Source: Mycolicibacterium rufum (lineage in GTDB: Bacteria; Actinomycetota; Actinomycetes; Mycobacteriales; Mycobacteriaceae). Taken from it: 64,000 nucleotides of DNA. A program made the translations under genes and the position numbers. Shown here piece after piece: positions 1 to 9,527 of this stretch (position 1 is the first letter of the stretch; every line of letters starts with the position of its first letter). The stretch spans positions 1,426,001 through 1,490,000 of the forward strand of contig NZ_CP092427.2 in the NCBI RefSeq assembly GCF_022374875.2. The letters are read 5' to 3'. The notes beneath the pieces were generated by a model. That model saw nothing but the letters and a program-made list of their open reading frames with translations. It searched no databases and was not told the DNA's origin.

Positions 1-1130
1 AGAACCGGCCCGACTGCATCCACTTCGGGGCGGCGGGCCATGTGCTCGGCACCCAGCACCGGCTGCAGGACGAGTTCACCGCGTACGTGCCGAGCCGGCC
101 GCACCTGGAGTGGCAGATCCGCCGCCGCGTGCTCGACATCCCGAACGTGACGCTGGTCGGCGAGGGCGTCGACGAACCGGTGTACGACGGGCGCCGGGTC
201 ACCGGGATCAGGGTGGCGGGTGCGACGGTCGACGCCGATCTGGTGGTCGACGCGACGGGGCGTGGCACGCGGTTGCCGGTGTGGTTGGAGCAGTGGGGTT
301 TTGCGCGCCCGACCGAGGACACCGTCAACGTCGGCATCGGTTATGCCACCCACCAGGTCCGCATCCCGGAGGGGTTGTTCGCCGAGAAGGTGGTGGTCGC
401 CGGTGCGTCGCGGGAGCACCCGGTGGGCCTGGGCATGCTGTACTACGAGGACGGCACCTGGGGTCTGACGACGTTCGGCATCGCAAAGGTCGAGCCGCCC
501 AACGATTTCGCGGGCATGTGCGCGCTGGCCGACGAGATGCTGCCCCCGCACGTCAGCGCCGCCCTGCGCCTGGGCGAACCGATCGGCGAAGTGGCGTTCC
601 ACAAGTATCCGACCAGCCGCTGGCGCCGCTACGACAAACTCGACCGGTTCCCGGACGGGATCCTGCCGTTCGGCGACGCGGTGGCGAGCTTCAATCCGAC
701 GTTCGGGCAGGGCATGACGATGACGTCGCTGCAGGCGGGTCATCTGCAGCGCGCGCTGCGCGATCCCGGCGACAGCCTCGGTTTGACGTTCGCGAAGGCC
801 ACCGCGAAGACGACGTGGCCGGTGTGGACGATGAACGCGATCGGCGACCTCACGCTGCACCGGGCCGAGGGGCCGATGCCGTGGTGGTACCGCCCCGTGG
901 GCTCGCTGTTCGACCAGTTCCTGGGCGCGGCCGAGACGGATCCCGTTCTGGCGGAATGGTTTCTGCGCCGGTTCAGCCTGCTCGACAACCTCTACATGGT
1001 GCCGTCGGCGAAGCTGGTGGGCCGCACTGTCCGGCACAACATGGCGCTGTGGGCGGCCGAGAAGCGCGGGCGGGCTAGATCCCGACGGTCACGCGAAACA
1101 GTCGCGTCGGCTCCTGCGCCATCAGCCTGA
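1..1130 (+). CDS. FAD-dependent monooxygenase/halogenase-like oxidoreductase (5' end outside window)
   Basis: The reading frame is open from the first bases of the window, so the N-terminal FAD dinucleotide-binding motif lies upstream and is not visible. Seen here: a segment ending VVDATGRGTRLP (about bases 244-280), which matches the middle of PHBH-type flavoproteins, and GDAVASFNPTFGQGM (about 672-717), the GDA..P..GQG flavin-ribityl motif of that fold. The 3' end overlaps the convergent manA gene by 56 bp. Position next to manA matches Rv3254 of M. tuberculosis. The substrate cannot be deduced; membership of the family is clear, function is not. Confidence 0.85.
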   Translation, partial: NRPDCIHFGAAGHVLGTQHRLQDEFTAYVPSRPHLEWQIRRRVLDIPNVTLVGEGVDEPVYDGRRVTGIRVAGATVDADLVVDATGRGTRLPVWLEQWGFARPTEDTVNVGIGYATHQVRIPEGLFAEKVVVAGASREHPVGLGMLYYEDGTWGLTTFGIAKVEPPNDFAGMCALADEMLPPHVSAALRLGEPIGEVAFHKYPTSRWRRYDKLDRFPDGILPFGDAVASFNPTFGQGMTMTSLQAGHLQRALRDPGDSLGLTFAKATAKTTWPVWTMNAIGDLTLHRAEGPMPWWYRPVGSLFDQFLGAAETDPVLAEWFLRRFSLLDNLYMVPSAKLVGRTVRHNMALWAAEKRGRARSRRSRETVASAPAPSA

Positions 1131-2301
1131 TCGGCCCGTCGTCGGCGGCCACCCACGCCGCGGCGCCGCGCCGCAGCGTCACCGCCGACGTCTTCGCGTG
1201 CACGGTCGCTTCGCCCTGGGTGCACAGCAGGATCTGCGGGCCGTCGTGGCGGGTGGGTGCGTCGATCTCGTGGCCGAGGTGTTCGCCGTCGACGGTCAGC
1301 ACCGACAGCGCGAATTCCGGTGCGGGCGTGGGATAGACCAGTTCGGCGCCGTCGCGCACCGCGTCGGGGTGGACGACGATGTCGACGGCCGGGGCGAAGT
1401 CGAGCACGCGGAGCAGTTCGGGCACGTCGACGTGCTTGGGGGTCAGGCCGCCGCGCAGCACGTTGTCCGAGTTGGCCATCACCTCGACGCCGACGCCGGA
1501 CAGGTAGGCGTGCAGGTTGCCTGCGGGCAGGTAGATCGCCTCGCCGGGCTGCAAGGAGAGCCGGTTGAGCAGCATCGAGGCGAGCACGCCGGCGTCACCG
1601 GGATAGCGCTCGCCGAGTTCGAGCACGGTCTTGGCTTCGCGCGCGAATTCCTGTTCGCCGGAGCGCAGGTAGTTGATCGCGCCGTCGAGCACGGCGGGCA
1701 CCAGCACGTCGAGATCGGGCTGCGGGAACGTGATCCACGTCGTGAAGAGCGCGCGCAACCCGTCGGCGTCGGACTGCCCGGCGAGCAGGTTGATGAACGG
1801 ATCCAGGTCGGCCACGCCGAGCGCGCGCATCAGAGCCACCGACCGGGCGGCGGGGGCGAACCCGGCCAGCGCCTCGAACGGGCTGAGCGCCACGATGATC
1901 TCCGGCTTGTGGCTGCGGTCGCGGTAGTTACGAGTCGGGGCGTTGACGGGGATGCCCATCCGCTCCTCGCGGGTGAAACCCTCGATGGCCTGCTCGGTGC
2001 TGGGGTGGGCCTGCAGCGAGAGCGGCTCGTCGGCGGCGAGCACCTTGACCAGGAAGGGCAGCGAGTCGCCGAAGCGGCCCCGGACCACCTGCCCCAGTTC
2101 GCTTTCCGGGTCGGCGCGCAGCGCGTCGAGCAGGGAGCGGTCCCCGTGCTCGGTCTGCAGGTGCGCCGGGTCCCCGGGGTGCGCCCCGAACCACAGCTCG
2201 GCTTCCGGATGCGGGGTGGGGCTCGGCGCCCCGGTGAACTCTGCGATCGCGGTTCTCGAACCCCACGCGTAGGTCCGCACCGCACCCCTGAGCAGATGCA
2301 C
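1075..2301 (-). CDS. manA: Mannose-6-phosphate isomerase, class I
   Basis: Interconverts fructose-6-phosphate and mannose-6-phosphate in the cytosol, the entry to GDP-mannose, mannolipids and here GDP-fucose. The 408-aa product has the type I PMI cupin features: LQAHPS with the metal-ligand His, the HKPE motif, and YLPAGNLHAYLSG around the second metal site. A longer open frame runs to 2616, but the GTG at 2301 gives the family N-terminus (HLLRGAVRTYAWGS) and starts 5 bp after the stop of the upstream gene. It is the third gene of a minus-strand operon with pmmA and the SIS-type gene. Equivalent to Rv3255c. Confidence 0.95.
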   Translation of the reverse strand: MHLLRGAVRTYAWGSRTAIAEFTGAPSPTPHPEAELWFGAHPGDPAHLQTEHGDRSLLDALRADPESELGQVVRGRFGDSLPFLVKVLAADEPLSLQAHPSTEQAIEGFTREERMGIPVNAPTRNYRDRSHKPEIIVALSPFEALAGFAPAARSVALMRALGVADLDPFINLLAGQSDADGLRALFTTWITFPQPDLDVLVPAVLDGAINYLRSGEQEFAREAKTVLELGERYPGDAGVLASMLLNRLSLQPGEAIYLPAGNLHAYLSGVGVEVMANSDNVLRGGLTPKHVDVPELLRVLDFAPAVDIVVHPDAVRDGAELVYPTPAPEFALSVLTVDGEHLGHEIDAPTRHDGPQILLCTQGEATVHAKTSAVTLRRGAAAWVAADDGPIRLMAQEPTRLFRVTVGI

Positions 2302-2306
2302 TGGCC

Positions 2307-3404
2307 TCACCCTCGAATCAGGCGCTGGTAGACGGCCGCCATCTCCAGGCGGACCGCCATCAACGCCAGTTGTTGCTCGGGCCGGCTGACGCCGGGCATC
2401 GCTGTTGAGCCCGGCGCCTCCTCCCCCCCTGTGTCTGGCACGTCGTTGGCATTGACCACGGACACGTCGTCGAAACCGCGCAGCCGCGCCGAGACCGCGG
2501 GGCGGTCGGCGTCGGAGGTCAGCACGAGGGTGCGCGGCCGCTGCGGCAGTGGTCCGTCGATCTCGTCGTCGTGGAAGATCGACCTCTCGGAAGCCCCCGC
2601 GCCGGCGCGTCCCCACCCCTGGCCGAGCGCCACCAGCACGTCGGCCAGCCCGACCGCGGCGACGGTCTGCTGGGCGACGCGCAGCATCACGGTGCAGGCG
2701 TGCCGCGCCAGCGTCAAGGTGGCCGGGGTGTCACCGGCGAACACGACGTCGCGGTCGAGCATGCGCTGGGTCAGTTCCTTGGCCGGGTTGGTGAAAAGCT
2801 CACGCGCAGCGCTGTTCCGGAAGGCTTCGGCGTCGAGTTCGTCGGCCATCGCGGCGAGGTCCACCCGCATGCCGGGGGCGATCGCCTCGAGCGCGGCGAG
2901 GCCCGCGGCCAGGTAGCGCCCCAGCGCGAAGTCCTCGGGCACGGGCAGCCGCGGCGGCAGCGCGACGGATCGGCCGGCGGTGGCGTCGCGCAGCGGGCCG
3001 TCGTAGGGCGCGACGACGACGACGCGGGCGCCGCGGCGTACCCCGGTCGCGGCGGCGGTCACCAGCGCGGGATCGCCGGGGTCGTCGCCGGCGACGATCA
3101 CGACGTCGAGGGCACCGATCCACGGCGGCGCCTCGGTGGCGACGACGATCGGCGCGGACAGCGTTCCGCCGAGGACCGCGGCCAGCAGGGTGCCGGCGGT
3201 CGCCGCCGTCCCGCGGCCGGCCACCCAGACCACGGTGCGCGGGGGCACGTCGGAGCGCACGGGTTCGAGGTCGCCCTCGTCGACGGCCGAGGCAGTGGCC
3301 CGCACGTGCGCGCCCGCCATCGAGGCGGCCCGCAACAGTCCCTGACGGTCCGCGGCCAGCAGCCCGTCGGTGTCGTCGAGGTCCACCACGGCGGTGGCGT
3401 TCAC
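2307..3404 (-). CDS. SIS-domain-like/TobH-type protein, Rv3256c homologue
   Basis: A 365-aa cytoplasmic protein of the actinobacterial family encoded between pmmA and manA, related to phosphoglucose/phosphomannose isomerase-like SIS proteins. Visible are alternating hydrophobic strands with Gly-rich turns (VVWVAGRGTAATAGTL near residue 60) expected of a sugar-isomerase fold. The GTG start at 3404 overlaps the pmmA stop by four bases (GTGA), so translation is coupled. The position suggests a role in mannose metabolism, but no catalytic assignment is possible; some relatives are annotated as TobH or as bifunctional PGI/PMI. Confidence 0.8.
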   Translation of the reverse strand: MNATAVVDLDDTDGLLAADRQGLLRAASMAGAHVRATASAVDEGDLEPVRSDVPPRTVVWVAGRGTAATAGTLLAAVLGGTLSAPIVVATEAPPWIGALDVVIVAGDDPGDPALVTAAATGVRRGARVVVVAPYDGPLRDATAGRSVALPPRLPVPEDFALGRYLAAGLAALEAIAPGMRVDLAAMADELDAEAFRNSAARELFTNPAKELTQRMLDRDVVFAGDTPATLTLARHACTVMLRVAQQTVAAVGLADVLVALGQGWGRAGAGASERSIFHDDEIDGPLPQRPRTLVLTSDADRPAVSARLRGFDDVSVVNANDVPDTGGEEAPGSTAMPGVSRPEQQLALMAVRLEMAAVYQRLIRG

Positions 3405-4786
3405 GTGAATTCCTGTGCGCCCGAGGTGATCAGCGTGCCGATCTCGTCGACGAGCGCGGTCACCTCCTCGGGCGTGCGGGCTTCGACGTTGAGGCGCAGC
3501 AGCGGTTCGGTGTTCGACATCCGCAGGTTGAACCAGCTGCCGTCGCCGAGGTCGACGGTGACGCCGTCGAGGTGGTCCATGGCGTGCACCCGCGACCCGA
3601 ACGCGGCCAGCACGGCGTCGACGATCTTCGGGGCGTCCTCGACGGTGTAGTTGATCTCGCCGGAGGATTCGTAGCGCTCGTAGTCGGCCATCATCTCCGA
3701 GAGCGGCCGGTCCTGCTCGCCGAGTGCGGCGAGTACGTGCAGCGCGGCGAGCATGCCGGAGTCGGCGCCCCAGAAGTCGCGGAAGTAGTAGTGCGCGGAG
3801 TGCTCACCGCCGAAGATCGCACCGGTCTCGGCCATCAGGCCCTTGATGTAGGAGTGGCCGACCCGCGAGCGCAGCGGCGTGCCGCCGCGTTCGACGACGA
3901 GTTCGGGCACCGCGCGCGAGGTGATCAGGTTGTGGATGATCGTCGCGCCGATCTCGCGGGTGAGTTCCCGGGCGGCGACCAGCGCGGTGACCGCCGACGG
4001 CGAGACGGCCCGGCCCCGTTCGTCGACGACGAAGCAGCGGTCGGCGTCGCCGTCGAACGCCAGCCCGATATCGGCTCCGGTCTCGAGCACGTAGGCCTGC
4101 AGGTCGACGAGGTTGGCCGGGTCGAGCGGGTTGGCCTCGTGGTTGGGGAAGGTGCCGTCGAGTTCGAAGTACAGCGGCGACAGCGTGATCGACGGGATGG
4201 GCCCGAGCACACCGGGGGTGGTGTGGCCGGCCATGCCGTTGCCGGCGTCGACGGCGACCTTGAGGGGCCGCAGCTTGCTGACGTCGACCAGCGAGCGCAG
4301 GAAGTCGCCGTAGTCGGCGAGCACGTCGCGATCGGAGATGGTGCCGTGCGGCCCGTCGTAGGTGGGCACCCCGGCGATGACGTCGTCGCTGATCGTGCTC
4401 AGCCCGGAGTCCTTGCCGACGGGTTTGGCACCGGCGCGGCACAGCTTGATGCCGTTGTAGGCGGCGGGGTTGTGGCTCGCGGTGAACATCGCGCCCGGGC
4501 AGTCGAGCAGACCGGAGGCGAAGTAGAGCTGGTCGGTGGAGGCCAGGCCGATGCGGACGACGTCGAGACCCTGGCTCGTCACCCCCGCGGCGAACGCGGT
4601 CGAGAGCACCGGGGAGCTCTCCCGCATGTCATGGCCGATGACGACCTGGCGCGCGGTGTCGCGGACCAGCCGCGCGAAGGCGGCGCCGACCTCGGTGACG
4701 AACTCCTCGTCGATCTCCTCGCCGACGAGTCCGCGCACGTCATACGCCTTGATGACGCGCTGTACCGCCTCGGCGGGCCGGGACAT
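3401..4786 (-). CDS. pmmA: Phosphomannomutase/phosphoglucomutase
   Basis: Converts mannose-6-phosphate to mannose-1-phosphate. The 461-aa protein carries the alpha-D-phosphohexomutase signatures: the phosphoserine loop TASHNP at residues 102-107, the Mg-binding loop DGDADR at 245-250, the sugar-binding GEHSAHYYF segment, and the C-terminal phosphate-binding RMSNTEP. It is first in the operon pmmA-Rv3256c-manA and overlaps the next gene by 4 bp. Its product feeds the guanylyltransferase at 10506-11585 and, through GDP-mannose, Gmd and Fcl in the island. Called pmmA (Rv3257c) in M. tuberculosis and manB in many other annotations. Confidence 0.95.
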   Translation of the reverse strand: MSRPAEAVQRVIKAYDVRGLVGEEIDEEFVTEVGAAFARLVRDTARQVVIGHDMRESSPVLSTAFAAGVTSQGLDVVRIGLASTDQLYFASGLLDCPGAMFTASHNPAAYNGIKLCRAGAKPVGKDSGLSTISDDVIAGVPTYDGPHGTISDRDVLADYGDFLRSLVDVSKLRPLKVAVDAGNGMAGHTTPGVLGPIPSITLSPLYFELDGTFPNHEANPLDPANLVDLQAYVLETGADIGLAFDGDADRCFVVDERGRAVSPSAVTALVAARELTREIGATIIHNLITSRAVPELVVERGGTPLRSRVGHSYIKGLMAETGAIFGGEHSAHYYFRDFWGADSGMLAALHVLAALGEQDRPLSEMMADYERYESSGEINYTVEDAPKIVDAVLAAFGSRVHAMDHLDGVTVDLGDGSWFNLRMSNTEPLLRLNVEARTPEEVTALVDEIGTLITSGAQEFT

Positions 4787-4875
4787 GGGGGCTCCTCACG
4801 CTTGCGTGCAGACCGACGCCGCCAGCCTAGCCGTCGGGAGCCGTGGGGAGCGGCACCTGTCGCGTCGAGCTGAGA

Positions 4876-5295
4876 TCAGTCGGTGGGGTCGGGCAGCACG
4901 CGCAGATGCCCGCGGCGGCGCCCGGTGGGTTCGGGCCGGCGCACGGGGGGGGCCATCAGCGCGCCACCCTGGGCGCCGCTGACGGGATCGGTGAAGGCGG
5001 AGAAGCCGGCGACCGGCCCGGCCGGGGCCTCGCGGCCCTCGCGGACGGCGTCGGCCAGCGCGACCAGGTCGTCGTCGTCGGGGTGGGTCGGCAGCGGTCC
5101 GGCGTGGCGGACCAATTCCCAGCCGCGGGGGGCGGTGATGCGGCCGGCGTGCATGACGCACAGGTCCCAGGAGTGCGGCTCGGACACGGTGGCGAGGGGG
5201 CCGACGACGGCGGTCGAGTCGGAGTAGACGAACGTGAGCGTCGCGACCGCATAGTGGGGGCAGCCAGGCCGGCAGCAGCGACGGGGAACATTCAC
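4876..5295 (-). CDS. DUF3499 family protein, Rv3258c homologue
   Basis: A 139-aa actinobacterial protein of unknown function. The N-terminus has a CCRPGC cluster followed by strands and another Cys (WDLCVMHAGR), a possible metal-binding knuckle (inference). The C-terminal third is Pro/Arg-rich and probably disordered. An open frame extends to 5772 but overlaps the divergent gene at 5386; the GTG at 5295 gives the conserved start NVPRRCCRPGC. The neighbourhood of pmmA and whiB2 is as in M. tuberculosis. No function assigned. Confidence 0.85.
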   Translation of the reverse strand: MNVPRRCCRPGCPHYAVATLTFVYSDSTAVVGPLATVSEPHSWDLCVMHAGRITAPRGWELVRHAGPLPTHPDDDDLVALADAVREGREAPAGPVAGFSAFTDPVSGAQGGALMAPPVRRPEPTGRRRGHLRVLPDPTD

Positions 5296-5385
5296 GAACG
5301 AGAGGTTATCGTGCGGATTCGCCCGGATCGCGGCGGACACGCGCAGCCGTGAGGGGCCCGAAGCCCAACCGTTACGATCTTTTTC

Positions 5386-5850
5386 GTGACCGGGCAGAAC
5401 CACCGGGGGTCCCGGCGTGGCCGCGGAATGCGAGGACCGCTGCTGCCTCCCACCGTTCCGGGCTGGCGCAGCCGTGCGGAGCGTTTCGACATGGCGGTGC
5501 TGGAGGCCTACGAGCCGATCGAGCGGCGCTGGCAGGACCGGGTGGCGACGCTGGACGTCGCGGTCGACGAGATCCCCCGGATCTCGCCGAAGGACCCGGA
5601 CAGTGTGCAGTGGCCGCCGGAGGTCATCGCCGACGGGCCGATCGCGCTGGCCCGGCTGATCCCGGCCGGGGTGGACGTCCGCGGGAATTCCACCCGGGCG
5701 CGAATTGTGCTGTTCCGCAAGCCGATCGAGCGACGGGCCAAAGACACCGTCGAGCTGACCGAGCTGCTGCATGAGCTACTGGTGGCGCAGGTCGCCACGT
5801 ATCTGGGCGTGGAGCCGTCGGTGATCGACCCGACGATCGACGACGACTAG
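5386..5850 (+). CDS. Metallopeptidase-like family protein, Rv3259 homologue
   Basis: A 154-aa product of the small zincin-like family usually annotated as metallopeptidase family protein. The helix that would hold HExxH reads LLHELLVAQVATYLGV near the C-terminus: His and Glu are present, but the second zinc-ligand His is replaced by Val, so peptidase activity is doubtful. The start is GTG at 5386; an internal ATG (residue 15) is an alternative. The stop overlaps the convergent whiB2 stop by 4 bp (CTAG). The gene order matches Rv3258c-Rv3259-whiB2. Confidence 0.85.
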   Translation: MTGQNHRGSRRGRGMRGPLLPPTVPGWRSRAERFDMAVLEAYEPIERRWQDRVATLDVAVDEIPRISPKDPDSVQWPPEVIADGPIALARLIPAGVDVRGNSTRARIVLFRKPIERRAKDTVELTELLHELLVAQVATYLGVEPSVIDPTIDDD

Positions 5851-6236
5851 ATGATGCCGCGCTTGATGCGCCGGCGCTCCCGCTCAGACAGGCCACCCCA
5901 GATGCCGAAGCGCTCATCGTGGGCCAAGGCGTACTCCAGGCACGCGTCCTTGACCTCGCAGCCCTGGCAGATGCGCTTGGCTTCGCGGGTCGAGCCGCCC
6001 TTCTCCGGGAAGAAGGCCTCGGGGTCGGTCTGCGCGCACAGGGCACGCTCCTGCCACTGGTCCTCGTCGGTTGCCAGCTCGTCGTCGATCGGGTCGGGCA
6101 CCAAGCTCAGTTGCGGGCGCCCCCCGATGCTCGTGTCCATCGGTCCGGCCTGGATGTGCGGCGCACTTCCCACCGAGCCGAGGAGCCTGCTGTCGAAATG
6201 AATCGAATTGCCGAAATCGGCGTGTTCAAATGTCAT
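5847..6236 (-). CDS. whiB2: WhiB-family iron-sulfur transcription regulator WhiB2/WhmD
   Basis: A 129-aa regulator of septation and cell division in mycobacteria (established for WhmD of M. smegmatis, also 129 aa). Four cysteines at residues 67, 90, 93 and 99 (C...CxxC...C) would hold a 4Fe-4S cluster; GIWGG at 111-115 is the family's beta-turn, followed by the basic tail RERRRIKRGII that contacts DNA. The ATG at 6236 is preceded by GGAGGGG, a strong ribosome binding site, which rules out the longer frame to 6314. Confidence 0.96.
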   Translation of the reverse strand: MTFEHADFGNSIHFDSRLLGSVGSAPHIQAGPMDTSIGGRPQLSLVPDPIDDELATDEDQWQERALCAQTDPEAFFPEKGGSTREAKRICQGCEVKDACLEYALAHDERFGIWGGLSERERRRIKRGII

Positions 6237-6536
6237 GTCCCCTCCTCCACAGGTCTCGTAGATCCGTTGTATGCCAGCCCGCCCAAACTCTGTCTGGCCA
6301 CCCAATTCGAACAAGTGATCGAATCTCGGTCTGCGACACCGGAACCGGCGGGAGAACCTCGAATGACACTGGTGTGATTACACACGCGTTAGCTGTCGCG
6401 GTCAAGCGCTAGAACAGGAATTCATACCATTCCGTGACACAAATACGGCGCGTCGCGTTGTGGCGTGTCTGTCACTCCGGCGTTCCGAGCCCTCCCGGGC
6501 GCCGCCCGCACGGCCGTGCGCCTAGTCTCGGTCGGT
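6237..6536. promoter_or_regulatory. Divergent whiB2/fbiA intergenic region
   Basis: About 300 bp without a credible gene between divergent whiB2 and fbiA. The part nearest whiB2 holds its strong ribosome binding site and long untranslated leader. The segment 6360-6450 is noticeably more AT-rich than its surroundings and is the likely promoter area for both directions. No operator or -10/-35 pair can be assigned with confidence. Confidence 0.5.
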
Positions 6537-7523
6537 GTGAAGGTCACTGTTCTCGTCGGCGGCGTCGGGGGTGCGCGCTTCCTCCTGGGTGTCCAATATC
6601 TGTTGGGGCTGGGGCAGTTCGGCACCAACGATACCGATGAGCATGATGTGACTGCTGTGGTGAACGTGGGCGACGATGCGTGGATGTTCGGTGTGCGCAT
6701 CTGTCCCGACCTCGACACGTGCATGTACACCCTCGGTGGCGGCATCGATCCCGAGCGGGGCTGGGGGCACGCCAACGAAACGTGGCACGCCAAGGAGGAA
6801 CTCGCCGCCTACGGCGTGCAGCCCGACTGGTTCGGTCTCGGCGACCGGGATCTGGCCACCCATCTGGTCCGCACGCAGATGCTGCGCGCGGGCTATCCGC
6901 TCTCCCAGATCACCGAGGCGCTGTGCCGGCGGTGGAACCCCGGCGTGCGACTGCTGCCGGCCAGCGACGACCGCAGCGAAACCCACGTGGTGATCACCGA
7001 TCCCGATGACGGGGAGAAGAAGGCCATCCACTTCCAGGAGTGGTGGGTGCGGCACCGCGCCCAGGTGCCGACCGAGAGCTTCGCATTCGTCGGCGCCGAC
7101 AACGCCACGGCCGCACCGGGTGTCACCGAGGCGATCGAGGGCGCCGACGTCGTGCTGATCGCCCCGTCGAACCCCGTCGTCAGCATCGGCGCGATCCTCG
7201 CGGTCGGCGGCGTCCGCGCCGCGCTGCGGGCCACGAAGGCACCGGTGATCGGGTACTCCCCCATCATCGCGGGAAAGCCGTTGCGGGGCATGGCCGACGC
7301 CTGCCTGACGGTGATCGGCGTCGACAGCACCTCCGAGGCCGTCGGCGCGCATTACGGCGCCCGGTCGGGCACCGGCATCCTCGACGGCTGGCTGGTGCAC
7401 ACCGGCGACGACGCGGTGGTCGACGGTGTGACGGTGCGCGCGGCGCCGCTGCTGATGAGTGAGCCTGCGGTCACCGCCGAGATGGTGCGGGCGGGGCTGG
7501 ATCTGGCCGGGGTCTCGTTGTGA
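6537..7523 (+). CDS. fbiA: 2-phospho-L-lactate/phosphoenolpyruvyl transferase of F420 synthesis
   Basis: FbiA (CofD family) transfers a phospholactyl-type moiety from the activated guanosine precursor to Fo; in mycobacteria the product is dehydro-F420-0. The 328-aa protein opens with [16 protein letters not shown], the CofD nucleotide loop, followed by [18 protein letters not shown] and later [11 protein letters not shown], both diagnostic. The GTG at 6537 gives the family start; the open frame beginning at 6465 is longer than the family. Its stop overlaps the GTG of fbiB by 4 bp, so the two are translationally coupled. Confidence 0.96.
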   Translation: MKVTVLVGGVGGARFLLGVQYLLGLGQFGTNDTDEHDVTAVVNVGDDAWMFGVRICPDLDTCMYTLGGGIDPERGWGHANETWHAKEELAAYGVQPDWFGLGDRDLATHLVRTQMLRAGYPLSQITEALCRRWNPGVRLLPASDDRSETHVVITDPDDGEKKAIHFQEWWVRHRAQVPTESFAFVGADNATAAPGVTEAIEGADVVLIAPSNPVVSIGAILAVGGVRAALRATKAPVIGYSPIIAGKPLRGMADACLTVIGVDSTSEAVGAHYGARSGTGILDGWLVHTGDDAVVDGVTVRAAPLLMSEPAVTAEMVRAGLDLAGVSL

Positions 7524-8863
7524 GTGACCACGGCACGTCGGCGCGGGTGGAACTGCTGCCGGTGCCGGGGCTTCCGGAGTTCCGGCCCGGTGACGACCTG
7601 GCCGCCGCGATCGCCGAGGCCGCGCCGTGGCTGCGCGATCACGACGTCGTCGTCGTCACCAGCAAGGTGCTATCCAAGTGCGAGGGCCGCATCGTCGACG
7701 CGCCCGCCGATCCGGAGCTGCGGGACACATTGCGCCGCAGGCTGATCGACAATGAGGCGGTGCGGGTGTTGGCCCGCAAGGGCCGCACGCTGATCACCGA
7801 GAACGCGATCGGGTTGGTGCAGGCCGCCGCGGGCGTGGACGGGTCGAACGTCGACTCGCACGAACTCGCCCTGCTGCCTGTCGATCCCGACGGCAGCGCC
7901 GCGGCGTTGGTCGCGGCGTTGCGGGAGCGGCTGGGTGTCGAGGTCGGCGTCGTCGTCACCGACACCATGGGCCGGGCCTGGCGGACGGGGCAGACCGACG
8001 TCGCGATCGGCGCGGCCGGGCTGGCGGTCCTACACGGCTATGCCGGCGAGCACGATCAGCACGGCAACGAGTTGATCGTCACCGAGATCGCGGTGGCCGA
8101 CGAGATCGCCGCGGCGGCCGATCTGGTGAAGGGGAAGCTGACGGCGGTGCCCGTCGCGGTGGTGCGGGGGCTGACGCTGCGCAACGACGGGTCGAACGCG
8201 CGGACGCTGGTGCGCGCCGGCGAGGAGGACCTCTTCTGGCTGGGCACCGAGGAGGCGCTGGCGCTGGGGCGCTCGCAGGCGCAGTTGCTGCGCCGCTCGG
8301 TGCGCAGCTTCAGCGACGAACCGGTCGCGCCGGAGCTCATCGAGTCCGCGGTCGGTGAGGCGTTGACGGCGCCCGCCCCGCATCACACCCGACCGGTGCG
8401 GTTCGTGTGGGTGCGCGACCACGAGGTGCGGGTGCGGCTGCTTGACCGCATGAAGGAGCAGTGGCGGACGGATTTGCTCGGCGACGGGCGTGATCCCGCG
8501 TCGGTGGAGCGCCGTGTCACGCGGGGACAGATCCTCTATGACGCGCCGGAGCTGGTGATCCCGTTCATGGTGCCCGACGGCGCGCACAGTTATCCCGACG
8601 CGCAGCGGACTGCGGCCGAGCACACGATGTTCACGGTGGCGGTCGGCGCGGCGGTGCAGGGGCTGCTGGTCGGCCTGGCGGTGCGCGGGGTGGGCAGCTG
8701 CTGGATCGGGTCGACGATCTTCGCGGCGGATCTGGTGCGCGCCGAACTGGAGTTGCCTGCGGACTGGGAGCCGCTGGGGGCGGTGGCGATCGGCTATGCC
8801 GCCGACGGGCCTGCGGCCCCGCGTCCGCCGGTGCCGACCGACGGCCTACTGGTGGTCCGGTGA
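7520..8863 (+). CDS. fbiB: Coenzyme F420:L-glutamate ligase / dehydro-F420-0 reductase
   Basis: A 447-aa two-domain enzyme that adds gamma-linked glutamates to F420 and, through its C-terminal FMN domain, reduces dehydro-F420-0. Residues 1 to about 245 are the CofE-like ligase ([31 protein letters not shown]); residues about 260-447 are nitroreductase-like ([22 protein letters not shown]). This fusion is the normal mycobacterial architecture. The GTG start overlaps the fbiA stop. Confidence 0.96.
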   Translation: MSDHGTSARVELLPVPGLPEFRPGDDLAAAIAEAAPWLRDHDVVVVTSKVLSKCEGRIVDAPADPELRDTLRRRLIDNEAVRVLARKGRTLITENAIGLVQAAAGVDGSNVDSHELALLPVDPDGSAAALVAALRERLGVEVGVVVTDTMGRAWRTGQTDVAIGAAGLAVLHGYAGEHDQHGNELIVTEIAVADEIAAAADLVKGKLTAVPVAVVRGLTLRNDGSNARTLVRAGEEDLFWLGTEEALALGRSQAQLLRRSVRSFSDEPVAPELIESAVGEALTAPAPHHTRPVRFVWVRDHEVRVRLLDRMKEQWRTDLLGDGRDPASVERRVTRGQILYDAPELVIPFMVPDGAHSYPDAQRTAAEHTMFTVAVGAAVQGLLVGLAVRGVGSCWIGSTIFAADLVRAELELPADWEPLGAVAIGYAADGPAAPRPPVPTDGLLVVR

Positions 8864-8889
8864 TTCCCGCGAGCTGGGGGCACCTCTCT

Positions 8890-8955
8890 CCCGCGAGCAG
8901 ACGCAAACTCGTGCAGTTTCGGCCCGATTCACCCGATTTTGTGTCTGCTCGCGGG
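8890..8955. repeat. Hairpin-forming intergenic repeat, subfamily A
   Basis: Two 18-bp arms, 8890-8907 and 8938-8955, are inverted copies with one mismatch, separated by 30 bp. The outer ends read CCCGCGA, as in the hairpins near 19.4 and 20.3 kb. It lies between the fbiB stop and the NUDIX start. It could act as a transcription terminator for fbiA-fbiB or be a REP-like element; no U-tract follows, which argues against a classical intrinsic terminator. Confidence 0.8.
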
Positions 8956-8969
8956 GTATCAGGTCACCC

Positions 8970-9527
8970 GTGAGCCTTCACCAGTCGGCGATCGACACCC
9001 TGACCGCTTGGCGGCCGGCCGACCCGGCGCAGGAGTCGATGCGCCACGCGCTGCTGGCGTTCCTCGATGCGCAGCCCAATGGGTGTCTGCGCGAGTCGGT
9101 GCCCGGCCACATCACAGGGTCGGCGCTGGTGCTCAATCACGCGGGCACGCATGCGTTGTTGACGTTGCACCCGCGGTTCAAGCGGTGGCTGCAACTCGGT
9201 GGGCACTGCGAGCCCGAGGACGAGACGCTGGTGGCCGCGGCGCTGCGCGAGGCGACCGAGGAGTCCGGCATCGAGGGCCTGACCATCGACGAGCTGCCGA
9301 CCGCGCTGCACGTGCACCCGGTGACGTGCTCGCTGGGCGTGCCGACCCGTCACCTCGACGTGCAGTTCGTGGCGCGCGCGCCGCGGGGCGCCGAGGCCGA
9401 ACGCAGTGACGAGTCCCTCGATCTGCGGTGGTGGCCGCTCGACGACCTGCCCGACTCGAGCGACTTCGGCCTCACCCAGCTGGCCACCCTCGCGAGAGTG
9501 CACACCTCTCCCCCTCCCGCGGAATAG
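8970..9527 (+). CDS. NUDIX hydrolase
   Basis: A 185-aa hydrolase for nucleoside diphosphates linked to another moiety. The NUDIX box is visible as GGHCEPEDETL followed by AALREATEESGI, giving the REXXEEXG core; the Gly-to-Glu spacing is one residue longer than the textbook pattern. The substrate cannot be told from sequence. The GTG at 8970 starts 14 bp after the hairpin repeat and gives the expected length; the frame open from 8796 overlaps fbiB and is not used. The last 11 bp lie in the left inverted repeat of the next element. Confidence 0.88.
   Translation: MSLHQSAIDTLTAWRPADPAQESMRHALLAFLDAQPNGCLRESVPGHITGSALVLNHAGTHALLTLHPRFKRWLQLGGHCEPEDETLVAAALREATEESGIEGLTIDELPTALHVHPVTCSLGVPTRHLDVQFVARAPRGAEAERSDESLDLRWWPLDDLPDSSDFGLTQLATLARVHTSPPPAE

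Noticed and set aside
1198..2331. 377-codon plus-strand frame opposite manA
   Set aside because: It is the mirror of the manA coding sequence, rich in Gly/Arg/Val/His with no family; the minus-strand gene is certain.
8890..8955. Interpretation of the hairpin as an ordinary Rho-independent terminator
   Set aside because: Arms are long and match a repeat family with copies elsewhere; no run of T follows on either strand. Terminator activity remains possible but is not shown.
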